From Chondrosia reniformis (Eukaryota; Porifera; Demospongiae; Chondrillida; Chondrillidae), in assembly GCA_947172415.1 (NCBI GenBank), contig OX359202.1, positions 4,450,899 to 4,514,898 of the forward strand: a stretch of 64,000 nucleotides of DNA, read 5' to 3'. The notes under the pieces are model-generated. The model made no database searches. It was not told the origin of the DNA and saw nothing but the letters and a program-made list of their open reading frames with translations. Positions 23,001-34,900 of this stretch are shown one piece after another (position 1 is the first letter of the stretch; each line of letters starts with the position of its first letter). The position numbers were made by a program, and so were the translations under genes.

Positions 23001-24499
23001 GGATTGATTTATGTTACCCCCTAAACTATTGGGAAGTTAATATACAGCTTACTATTACGGTGTTTCTTTTAGAGTATTTAGCAAGGGGGGGGGGGGGGAA
23101 ATGATGATAATAGAAATGAAGGGGGGCAAACATATTTAGTGCACCAATGTCCATTCTAGCATATATGTATACAGCATATAACATTTGTCATTTTCAGGGG
23201 GGCATAGGGGCAAATTGCCCCTATGCCCCCCTGAAAGAAATCCTATATTATATAACATTGTCCTCCCCCCTAAATTAAAAAAAAATCATTTGGTGGGGTT
23301 GGTTGGCAGCATGGGGAAAGGAGTGGTGGGGCTGGTTGGCAGCATGGGAAAGGAGTGGTGGGGTTGGTTGGCACATGGGCAGTGGTAGCAGGAATGAGCT
23401 AAGCTTACCCGACAGACACATCTGATGTTATCAACTGTGGGCTGGATGAAGTACACAGCGGGTGAGTCTTGTATGGGTTCCCTCTCAGCAGCAATCAGTC
23501 TGAAGAATCATGTGGAAATCATGTGCTTACACTAGACATCCACTCAGTGTACCTTCTGTATGTAAATCGCTGGCCGTAAAACTTAATATACATAATATTA
23601 GTTATTAGTATCTGTTACTATGACAACAGTAATAGGACACAGACTGTCTGTACTGCTACCATGGCAACAAGTAACTCATTCAGTGCTATGTCAGATTACA
23701 AATAGCTGACCATGCTACAAACTTTTTGGGTCGGTTGTCCAGACCGGACATTGCAATTGGTAATTGGTTAGCACTCTTGACTACCCTTTGACCAAATTTC
23801 CCACTAGAATGATGTCAACATGCAGCAATAATCTTTTTACCAATTACCGATTGCAACGTCTGGTCTGGACAACTGACCCAAACGTACTGTACTAGTAGGA
23901 TGGTGGATGGTGGAGGGGGCGCTTACAAGTGAAGAGTGACCCCCTGATCTCTCAGCTCCTTCACTGACAGCAGTGGAGATATTATATCCTGACCAAACTT
24001 GTCGTAAATCAACACCTGAGCATGTGATGTGTTAACACAAGTAACAAATACAATGAGTATCTATATTACTAAACATCTTGGAATTACATGTTGTATGCAG
24101 CTTAGTAATGTGAATGCGAGGATAGCTTGGTATCCTAGAGACAGGTGAGCTGTGTAAAGGTATGTGGACAGTACCCCATCAGCACATGTACGTAGTGTAG
24201 TGTGCATAGTGTACTAGTATGAATACACTCAAGATGTCTCAAATGCATTTGATATGCTAAAATACACACAATACATGAGCTATTCTCCACGTACCTTCCA
24301 TAACGGTGCGTTAGAAGCCTGAGATTTTGGTAGAGGGTTATTCAAGTTAAGCATTCTCTTCACAGCATCTAATGTGTAATGCATATTATAAATATAAGAA
24401 ATGAATTACAGAGTATTAATATCACATACTAATTTGTTTGTCTCTCAGAGAGGGAGAACCGGAGGAGGTTACTGTGTGGTTTTGAGCTTGTGCCGCCAT
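18579..24499 (-). CDS. SCFD1: Sec1 family domain-containing protein 1 (SLY1)
   Basis: About 20 exons reconstruct an almost full-length Sec1/Munc18 protein. ATG is at 24499-24497 (MAAQAQNHTV) and TAG at 18581-18579. Landmarks: VKRMLNLNNP (24.3 kb), YDKFGQDIISPLLSVKELRD (23.97 kb), DSPAVYFIQPT (23.45 kb), NQLYHSYYFNFLSPISR (22.9 kb), GTIPVIRCPRGNAAEMIAES (22.35 kb), PLLVILDRGIDLATPMHHTW (21.85 kb), TYDLSPKDIFWKKHKG (21.6 kb), LTSAVSSLPELLEKKKRID (20.87 kb), EDKMRLFAIYYILAE (20.43 kb), FVMEGVKNLVIRSQNLPVTR (19.56 kb) and FIVGGGNYIEYQNLQDY (18.95 kb). These follow human SCFD1 almost block by block. SLY1 binds syntaxin-5-type SNAREs and is needed for ER-Golgi vesicle fusion. It shares a 223-bp divergent promoter with RALGAPB. 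Introns hold a MITE, a palindrome and G-rich tandem repeats. Confidence 0.92.
23192..23236. repeat. 45-bp near-perfect palindrome
   Basis: Arms of 22 bp (TTTCAGGGGGGCATAGGGGC then AA) are exact complements around a single A. It lies in an SCFD1 intron, just after a G15 run at about 23083-23098. Confidence 0.9.
23282..23388. repeat. G-rich tandem repeat
   Basis: About three copies of a roughly 37-40 bp unit containing TGGTGGGG(T/C)TGGTTGGCA, intronic in SCFD1. Confidence 0.8.
23720..23882. mobile_element. MITE in SCFD1 intron
   Basis: Inverted termini of about 45 bp: TTTGGGTCGGTTGTCCAGAC at the left is mirrored by GTCTGGACAACTGACCCAAA at the right, and ATTGCAATTGGTAATTGG by CCAATTACCGATTGCAA. 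No ORF. Confidence 0.75.
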
Positions 24500-24722
24500 C
24501 TTTAATTTGCAGGTCAGAAAAAGATGGCAGCGTAGTGAAATCAACATTAAATTGTTTTTTAATTCTGGAGTAAGCTTTTTACTTTAAATTGTCAGTCGAA
24601 TGTGAAGTCAAATTCTAATTAACCACTTCTCACACAATATGGCATAGAAGTTTGTAGAACTTTTTGTCTCCTTATGTTATAAGGTTAATCGCAACTTTTT
24701 TTATCCGCTTATATTACAGGAG
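24500..24722. promoter_or_regulatory. Bidirectional promoter, SCFD1/RALGAPB
   Basis: The two start codons face away from each other with 223 bp between them, so both promoters and 5' UTRs must fit here or overlap. No TATA box at a convincing position was seen. An acceptor-like ttattacag lies immediately before the RALGAPB ATG, so a short 5' UTR intron is possible. Confidence 0.6.
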
Positions 24723-27700
24723 ATGTACAGCAGTTGGTTGTCAGCAAAGGAGGTACCGCCCGCCATCAGTATCGACCCTGTATTACAGTCGTATCCAGTG
24801 AATGTCGGTCGCTCCGTAGTCAGTTCTGTTGTGAAATCCCTCACAGAGGCCGCCAATGTCGACGAGCCAAGCTTGTTAACGACACACGACAAGGTGACCT
24901 GGACCATGCAAGTCCTTGGCCACGGCCTCACTCTGCCCCTTCAAGAGTACGTCCTCATCAATCAGTGTCTCAATATCTACAGCGACTGGCTCCAGGCAGC
25001 CGTATCCACTCACAAGGTTGAGAAGAAAAACATTCCCCGCCCCATTCTGGAGACGCCCGAGCACTACATAACGATGATACTCCTACAGTACTACTCGGCA
25101 ATGTTTGACGACAAACATGTTGAAGGAAATCTCCTCCATCATCAAGTTAATTTATGCCAGACGGTTCTAGAAATTACTCACTCTACTCTGATGGGCATCC
25201 ACCTAAAGCAGGAGACGTGGAATAGCATAATGACTGCCTTGCTGAAGGTGTCTGACCAACTTCTTAGTCCTCCAAGGGAGCCTGGGTCCCTCGGGGAGCA
25301 ACTGAGTGAAAAACTGATATTTGTCAATATGAATATTTGGCTGCACATGTCATCTTGCTCCTTTCCGTCTCCTCCTCTCTGGAAGGCCTTGAGGGAGAGC
25401 TGCATCCTTTGGAGACATCATCCAGAGGTGGTCCAAGAGTGGTCGGCCCTGATGATATCGCTCACAAAGAAGGTTATTCTTCTCCTCTACGGGCCAGGGA
25501 ACTGCAATATGATAGCTGATCCCAAGCCTGCCTACGGGGAGTCAGTCAAGCACCTCTCTGATGGTGCCCTGGTGCAGTGCTGGTACAGGATGCTACACAT
25601 AGTGGGGAATCCGGTGGAGCTCTCTTACCCTCCCCTGCTGAGCCAATCGCCCGCCTTTCAGCAGGCTAAGGCCAGTATGCCTGCCAAGAGCGACTCATTA
25701 CATCCATCTCTGAAACACCTGAATGAGGTGTTCTATCAGGCAATGTCCAGTGTCTCCTCCATGGCGGACATGTTTCTGATGGTTAATCCAGTGAGGCAGC
25801 AGGAGGAGGAGCTACAGAGGGAAGCCTCTTCACATCAGCATTCACCGGCCCCAGGCTTACGAAGCCATAGACAGCCGATAGATTTGGGAAAGTCCCTCCA
25901 GTTACCCCCAACTCAGGCACCAAGAGTTGGTAAACTTCAGATTCAGAAGGTGTACAGTAATCCATTGAGTAGCCCATCCCATAAAAAGGGACCAGTTAAT
26001 TTATCATCCTCATTTGGGGACATTCCCCTTCACATGAGCTACTCCTCTGGACACACCCCCTCATCTACCCAGTCAAACAGACCCTCCAGAGCTAAGGGTT
26101 AGTCCCTGCAATTAGTGGCATCCACAGGTTTTGTTTCAAAGTTATGCTGTAATTCAAATGGTGTATAGTCCAAAAGTACGTATGATACACTAATACATGT
26201 TGTGTTATATAGGGAGCACATTGCTGCACTTGTATGGGTCCTGGCTCTTTGAGGCTGTCATCTGGCACAACTCCAGTATTCCCAGCAGTGAGTTACCATG
26301 ACAACATGATTACCATGAAATGAATAGGCTTACAAAGTACTCCACTTAATCCTTCACTGCTGCATCTGCTAAACTACATACGTACTTAATTCACATGTTT
26401 CTGCACATTTGAATGGGAACAGTTGCACCTTCCAACTTGTAAATAGGTGCAGCAAGGCTGTTTTATCAGTGATTAGGTCTGGCAAGCCAGACTATGTAGT
26501 ATTCTGTCGTCAGCCATATTGTTTTGCTAAATTGCTTCCCAGTTTATGGCTTTACATGATTGCCTCTGCCAGACTGATCATGCATGGTAGCATTAAAATA
26601 CGGTGTTTCACAGTGAACACCCTGATACAGTGAGCTTTTTGTGGTCTCAAGTTATAGGTAAAGTGGTTATAGACATGTAACTACGTAAGTGCTTGTGAAT
26701 AGGAATGTACGTATGTAATACATTTGTATTGATGGTATGTATTTCATATGATATGTATGCCAATCCATTGATCCATCACATATGTACGTAATTGCCTATA
26801 TCAACCGTGGTATATTTAGTAGTATACACTATACTTATGTACGTATATCCTATAGTGTGAATGTTTGTACATAACAGGGCCCTCCCACTGGCAATGGGCT
26901 AGGCCTTTGATTATACGTAGCTTGTTTTGATACAGAGAATCACCAATGATTTGTTTGAATGAGGACTAATAGCTTTGTACGCAGTTACACAGTAGCTGTT
27001 GGTTGTAATGGCCAGTTACCGGGCTCATTTGATGTCCCTGCATTTGTTTTGTACATGTTTTTCCCTCTTTGTGGTGTTTAATTAACATAATTTTGGTCTC
27101 AATATAGTGGAAATTATTTACCGAATTTAATAAGTAATTTTGGTCTGATTATCACTTCAATTTAACATGTATACTCATGCTTTCTAAACCATGTTTTCAA
27201 AGATAAATGTTTTAAATATTTTATGTGGTAATTAATTTGTAATACTGTGGTGTTTACATTTCTTAGACCATCCCAAAGCTATTCAATTTGAGAAGGGGCG
27301 TTCTGTGGCCCTCGGCTGTCTCTGCAGAATCTTCTGTTCGCTCTCTCCTCAGGACCAGATTCCCACTGTCTACTTGGCACGCTTCTACCAAGCACTGGCC
27401 ATTGGCCTTGATTACGACAGCAAGGTTAATTGATGCAGAATCATTGTAGTAGCCATTTGCATTGTGTGAGTAATGCTCATAGTTGAGGGTTAGTTTGACT
27501 GCTAGTGAGCATTGGCAGTTTAGTTGTTCATGCTGAAATGTGAGGCTCCCAGTGGTAGCTACACTGTAACCTAGGAAACCACTGATGTGAGAATGTACTG
27601 AATATGAAAGACCAAACCTAAATATGCAACACTAAATTCACTGTTGTCAAATACACAACAACTGCCTACATACAGTGCAAGATCCAATCTCAACAATGTA

Positions 27701-30700
27701 TCTTTGAGATGGTTCATCTTTAGTCTTTTGAACGTTGAGAAACGTAGTTTGTTTCTTGTTAATCTGGGTCTTCTTCAGCTGCTGAAGGTTGAAATGTCCA
27801 ATTATCAAGAAAACAAGCATCTCTAGATGCTCAAAAGACTAAAGATGAACTCTCTCAAAGAAACTGTATCCCTATCTAAGACTAGAGGCTTTCCCTAAGT
27901 AATAAGTCTACAAAATACGCAGTGTTTTAGTCTACGTATATGCATACGTATGTCTAAGCCTTGGAACGCATGTCAGCCATAGCTACAAGAAAGCAGTATG
28001 ATTATATCTTTATAATCTGAATCACAGTTTTCCTACATGGCTATCAAGTATAGTAGGCTAAGGACGTAAACATGTAAGACTTGTAAAACTTGGGTCGAGT
28101 CTGTGGAGCTGTAAATGAGGATACAGTTGGACTTCCTTTCTTCCTTTCTCCTCTCCTCCATTATATCCTCTTGTATTCTTGTTAGATGTCCCAAGGCTAT
28201 CTGCTGATCAGTGTTGTACGCAACTCTGCCAATCTCTTTAGAGTTGGCTTGTCAGGAATAAATGTGTTAGTGCCAAGATTCCTGAAGGCTCTAAGCTACA
28301 TTCTCAGCAAGAACCACATCAAGCCAAAGTGAGAAAGTTGATAATGGTTACATTCTCTCTCATTATTGATTGTATGTGTATGTGCGTGTAGGTGTGAGGT
28401 GAAATGGAAGGATCTCCGCTCCACTGCTATTCAAATCCTACTTTCTCTGTTACCTTTACCACTTCACTTCCAAGATCTAGTGATTCCAGGTCTGTAATTC
28501 ACCATGTTTACCTTTTCACAAATCTCTGCAATTATTATTGTATGTGCCTGTTTGTACAGACTTTAAGCAGATACTTGCAAAGTATTCTCAAAGGAAAAAC
28601 AGGACGTCTTCCGTTGAAGATGATCTGAAGGAGGAAGATGAAGCAGCCAACCTCACCACCTTCAGGTCTCTGTGCAGACAGCTTCAGAGGCTCATCTGTG
28701 GGGCGCTTGACTCTGAGGGGGATGAAGAGAACAAGCAGATCCTCCTGGCTGGGTTGGTGGGGATGCTGCAGGACTCAGTGGCGTATGAGAACGGCCTTAG
28801 AAGAATGGACGATACACTGATTAAGGAACCTGAGTGCCTTTCAGATAATGTTCAAGAGCAGAATGAAATATCACCAAATCCTTCTGGGGACAAAGAAGAG
28901 CCCAAAGTAACAACGGTAGTTCCTTCCAAGGAAGAGCCCAAAGTAGCAACGGTAGTTCCTTCCAAGGAAGAGCCCAAAGTAGCAACGGTAGTTCCTTCCA
29001 AGGAAGAGCCCAAAGTAGCAACGGTAGTTCCTTCCAAGGAAGAGCCCAAAGTAGCAACAGTAGTTCCTTCCAAGGAAGAGCCCAAAGTAGCAACGGTAGT
29101 TCCTTCCAAGGAAGAGCCCAAAGTAGCAATGGTAGTTCCTTCCAAGGAAGAGCCCAAAGTAGCAACGGTAGTTCCTTCCAAGGAAGGGGATGAAGAAACC
29201 ACTGAGACAGCTTCTCTGTTGGAGGACATTGAGAGCAATATCAGTGATGTCCTTATTGTGGTAAATGAACAAGCCTCGGATGGGAGAGAAGATGTACTAT
29301 CTGATGAAGACGTAGATGTGACCCTCAACAAATCAGAGGAGATGTTGCTGCAGAAGGAGGAGGACACTGAGAAGCCAGTTATAGAGCTTCAGCCTGAAGA
29401 GCCACCTTCAAGACAGCTATCCTCTGCTAACACTGACATAGCACCTTCAGCTCTGTACAGGGTGAAGCAGTTGAGCAACGAAGGCTCTACCACTGACAGG
29501 GAATCAGGTTAGTTTTACATCTGAAATATGAAGGCACTTGTAATGCACAGGTTGAATAGAGTGATCATACTACGTACGTAAGTACGTATGTGTAAGAGCA
29601 AACTATAGCATACACGCATACATTAAGTCCAGTGTCCTTTACAAATTCTCTAAATTCTTTGGATGCTAGTTTGTTAAATTTGGAAGGTAAGGGGTTTCCC
29701 CACTATCCACTATAGCTACGTATGTACAACATACACTATGTGGTATTCACATTTTTCTACTTTTTGACTTACATTTAAACAATTTGTTTGACATGGTATA
29801 TATGTATGTACCTATCTCTTGGATGGTGCAGTCACAATTATGCTAGTGTTTTTCATTCATATATTCTCTCTATTGCTCTTCTAGCTAACCTGATTGACAT
29901 TCTCTTCAAAAAGGTGATCTCTGTAGCGGAACACATTCTAAATAACACAAAGGCCAACTTTAGTGTCGTACTCTCAGCACTTGCTTCTCTTTCTGGACTG
30001 GCTGGATTGAAATTAGGAGGCACGCCCATAGGAGGTGGGGCAGTACTGTTAATTGATCCAATTCAGTAGGTTTGATGGACTGTCTTTCTTATTACTCCTC
30101 AGACAAATCGAAATGTAAGAATGTAATAGAGTTATTGTGTGGCTACATCAGAAGGGGAGCCAGTAAGGAGGGACTTTCCCAGACTAGAGACCTTCACACC
30201 ACCATTGTGGCTGCCTTTTGGAGTATCTTAAGATGGATGCTTTGCAGACCACAGCTTGTCCAGGAAAAGGTACTCCACATGACTATCATGTGACCATCAC
30301 ATGACTATCGTGTGACTATCATGTGACCAACAGTGTATTGTATTCCATTTTTTGTTGCTTTATCTTAAGAATTAGGAATTATGTAGACAAATAGAACACA
30401 TGGGCTGCCACCCCCTATACTCAAATTTCCTGGCCGCTGTGATCAGGCCATAGATCAGGCTTATATATATGTTATACGTATATATGTAGTCATAATCTTA
30501 ATAATTCTGGACCCTTATGTATACTCACAAATATAAAGAGGGATTGAAAAGTTTAAGCTTCCCAAATGCATCCATTTGCTAATACGTATAAATACATAAG
30601 TGTTATAACAATATAAGTATCATCAAATATACGTATCTATCTATTTATTTTATACATACATGAGCAAAACATAACAACTGAAGTAGAAATGAAAACAATA

Positions 30701-31862
30701 TAGGGACTGCCTATATCAACCCCTAAAAAGTGGAAACAATTTTTTTCACTTCTTGCAATAGTTGCGTAAGAGTACTACAATGGAGTGAATACCTTATTCA
30801 TTACTATGTACAGTAGAGATTGAAAGGAAATTTGAATGTTTTCCATGTGGTATAGACTGCCCCCCTCATTCATGTAGGATGTATTGATTAAAGTGATGTC
30901 TGTTATTGAACTGGGAATATCTGGTAGTGTTTCAGAAAAAATTAATAATGACAGAAAAGTGGAGTCTATCTACAAGGGTAAGTTCCATAATATCTCATAG
31001 TTTTATCACACCTGAGGGATTTTCCTTTAATTACTGTACAGTAATGAAATGCGTGCTGCACATGTCATTGTACGTATGTCTTGTGGCATCACAGGAGACA
31101 AGGAGATGAAACCTCTCTCTGGAAGGGTGCAGCAGATTGCAGAATACCTTCTCTTTTGCCTTATGGAGAAGATTGTGAGATTTACAAACTTACACATTTA
31201 CTGTTTGTTACATGTGTTTCTTGTTTAGTGAGTAAATTAGTGGTATATGTGTATCTCCATACCTCTGGGGACACCTCCATACCACTGGGGACACCTCCAT
31301 ACCTCTGGGGACACCTCCATACCTCTGGGGACACCTCCATACCTCTGGGGAAACCTCCATACCTCTGGGGACACCTCCATACCTCTGGGGACACCTCCAT
31401 ACCTCTGGGGACACCTCCATACCTCTGGGGAAACCTCCATATCCCCAGGTGGCTCTTGTTTTCAGATAATGTACTACAGTGTGTTTTAAAATAAATGAAA
31501 AAGTAAGATATTGTAGCCTGTATCATCTGTATGTGGCTGATTTCTTGAACTACATGAAGTAAAAGTTGTATTAATCAAAGGCATTTATGTATGTGTGTAC
31601 TTGTGTATGTGTGTATTAACTATGGAAGCCTTTTTATGTTAGCTCTAACTGACAGGGGAATGATAAACATACGTATTATTCAACTACTATATAAAGTTTA
31701 ACTGTCATTTCAAGTTATGTGTGTGTGTGTGTGTGTGTATGTGTGTATCTGTGTATTAACTATGGAAGCCTTAGCTCTAACTGACAGGGGAATGATAAAC
31801 ATATTATTCAACTACTATATAAAGTTTAACTGTCATTTCAAGTTATGTGTGTGTGTGTGGAC

Positions 31863-31946
<84 letters not shown>

Positions 31947-34900
31947 ACATGTGATATAAATACGTACATGTGTGCGAGTATAACTGAATGTTTCAGTATA
32001 CCAAGTACAATTATATATGTAAAATAGGTACAGCATTCTATTAAGTTCCTATTGCTACTAATAGTCATTAAAATATTGTGCTCTACCGACATTGTTTAAC
32101 GATTGCAATCAACACATCTACGTACACACAGGTACTGTATGTACAGTTTACACAGACTGTTATCCAGGTGCAGTTCCCAGTGACAACCTGTGTAAACATA
32201 GAAGAACCTGCTCAGTGGCCATCCTATTTGACATTCTTTTGTAGTGGTATATCAAAAGTAGCGCATGCAGTTGTGTAAATTGTAGCTTCCTGAGTTGCCT
32301 AGGTTACCTGAATTATCGCTCTGCTCTCAAGTTAGGGAGCGTGCAGGGGCTATATGTGAGGAAATGAAACGCCCACACTTACCTGGTCATGTACCACGGC
32401 TTACCCACTTGAGGAAGCTTGTGGTTAAAAGTATGCATGGTATTCATAGTATTGGAATTAACTATGTAAGCATCCTTATTTGGACAGGAAATCAAGTGAC
32501 TCGGATGTTACTATATATAGTTAGTATATTTAGTAACTGGTAATTATTCCAGTGAGTGACCATCTACAGTTGCTGCATCACTTTGTTTTTATTACTATGT
32601 ATAGTGCCATTGTGCAATACCCTCTGGACAGCTCTGTAAGCAAAGTGGGTGTGGCATAATTGGAACTGCCTGCTATTTTTGTATGTAATGACTGGAAAGT
32701 CTGCATTGGGGAGATATTCCGTGAGAGTCCCCAGTGAATCCCCTAGCTGTACACATGTGTAATGGGTGGATGTGATGACATAACTACACTATCCATGATA
32801 CCTGGAAACTTGTGACTCAGATTTTGGATATTTAGTTCTCTCATTGCACAATTCTTATCTCAGGAAATACAGTATCATTTAGAGATTATTATTTCATCAT
32901 AATGCATAAACAGACCTTAAGCTGCATCTGCTTACTAAGTAATTGCATCAAGTAGAACACTTTATTAATAAATTACTTCCTACATGGAAATCCACATATG
33001 ATGGATGCAGCTATCATGGTTAAAATAATAATATCTATCTATCTTCATTGTTGGACAGTTTAATGGTAGCACCAAGTGAAGTGTTTATTGAATATATTGT
33101 GTTGGATTACTAATGGATGAGTAGAACTTGCACAATTAATGGATAATTCAAGGCCTCAATCCACCCCCAATGGATGTACATGTACGTACATATAGTTGAT
33201 TTGAGATTATGAATATAGACAGACTGTCCCTATGTGTTCAATACTTGATAACCTTCCCTCACAATGTGCCTATGTACATGCATACATATACGTATAGAAA
33301 TTTCATGATTATTTTCAATTTTCCTACTAACCTCCTACTAAAGGGAATTCATTGCACTAAGCCTGTACAAGGGCTGGGCTGGTTCAGTGTACAGCTCACT
33401 TTTCATTCTGCTCCTTTGTTTATTCAGTGAAGCATGCGTAACATTTTCTGTTTGTGACAATCCATTAGTTGTAAACTGTAAGTGTGGGATGAATAATGTA
33501 GACGGGAGAGTTGTGTGGATTGGTTCATTTAATTAGTCATGTGATTGAAAACGAAGGAGTCATTTGATAAACATTGTGCCAACTAATATAATGTGACATT
33601 CTTGTATTGATACATTAGGGGACTCCTGTATCTTCTGGTCAACTGGACGAAGACACCATCAAAGCCAAACTGTGCGGCCAAAAGGTGAAATCTTCAGCGG
33701 CAATGCTTTCATCATTTCCTACTACAGAAATGTGACATGTGCATGTTATTAATACAGTTATGTCTGTTTCTATATAATGCAGCATTACTTCACTATTGAA
33801 ACCACCAATTTATAGGGACATGATGTACCACTTTTGTACTATCACTATAGCCCTTTATGTAATTGAAATTGCAGTATTCTGAATCCTTGAGTTGTTGGAG
33901 TACATTTTATTTCAATATTAGGCAGAAGCCGTATTTCAGTACTTTATTGTGGATAATGCATATATTTTTGGTCTTTTGGAAGATTCTCCTGTCCCTTCAG
34001 TCCCAAGTGAGTGACACAAGCAGTCAGACTGTTGAACATTGTACTGATATATGTACCAGTATTACTTAACAACAAAGAATAATAAAAAGTACTTTTAATG
34101 AAGAGGAAGAGTGATTGTACATCAAAAAGAAGAATTTAAAAACCACCTAATTGTTCTTCTGTACAACAAATTATTAATACATGAGATGCAAGTATTTCTT
34201 AATGTGTCTAGATTTAAGTTCCTATTGCTACTCATAGTCACTTAAGAGTAGTAACATATTGACCTCAACTGACGTTGTTCAAAGACTACATTCTCTCCTA
34301 CGTATGTATTCATCTATACACAAGTAGTTTCGTGACTCTACTGATTTATGTAACCTTGAGTGCTTGTCTCTCGGTGTTCCAGCATATTGTACTATTTGTA
34401 CATATATGAAGCCAAGGGAACTATCCCCATATCATGAAATGGAGAACAGGCCCAATCTTCATATACGTACATTATCACATCCTTTAAATTAAGTTAGGAC
34501 TTCCTTTCAAATGTATTTAGATGTATGTTACTATTTTGAGCTCTCGTTGCTCTCCTTTGGAACCTTCCTGTATGTGTCTGTTGAGATCATAATGAAGTTT
34601 AATACTTTTAATGTGACAGTTTGATTGCACAATCTGAATCATGATGGCAGCAATACTGAGATCATATTCTATAGCACAGAATAATGACTCTATGCTGCAC
34701 TTGTGGCAGTAACAGTTTTTTCAGTATGGAAGCTGGGAAATTGCACAATTAACGATTCAGTTTTTCTACGGTATATGTGTTAATATGTATTGCAATTGTG
34801 TGGGTGTTCTATATCTGTAGGTGGGTTACCCCAACTGACAGTCATTATACGAAGCCCAAGTGGGACTCATGTCTGGTCCATGGACATGCTTCACCAGCCT

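Noticed and set aside
28904..29182. CRISPR-like or regulatory array at the regular repeats
   Set aside because: The repeats are contiguous, in frame and without unique spacers, in an animal gene.
31182..31526. Repeat ORFs reading MEVSPEVWRCPQRYGG
   Set aside because: Translation of the 20-bp intronic minisatellite in several frames; no conservation expected.
31833..32092. His/Thr-rich antisense ORFs
   Set aside because: Produced by the GT microsatellite.
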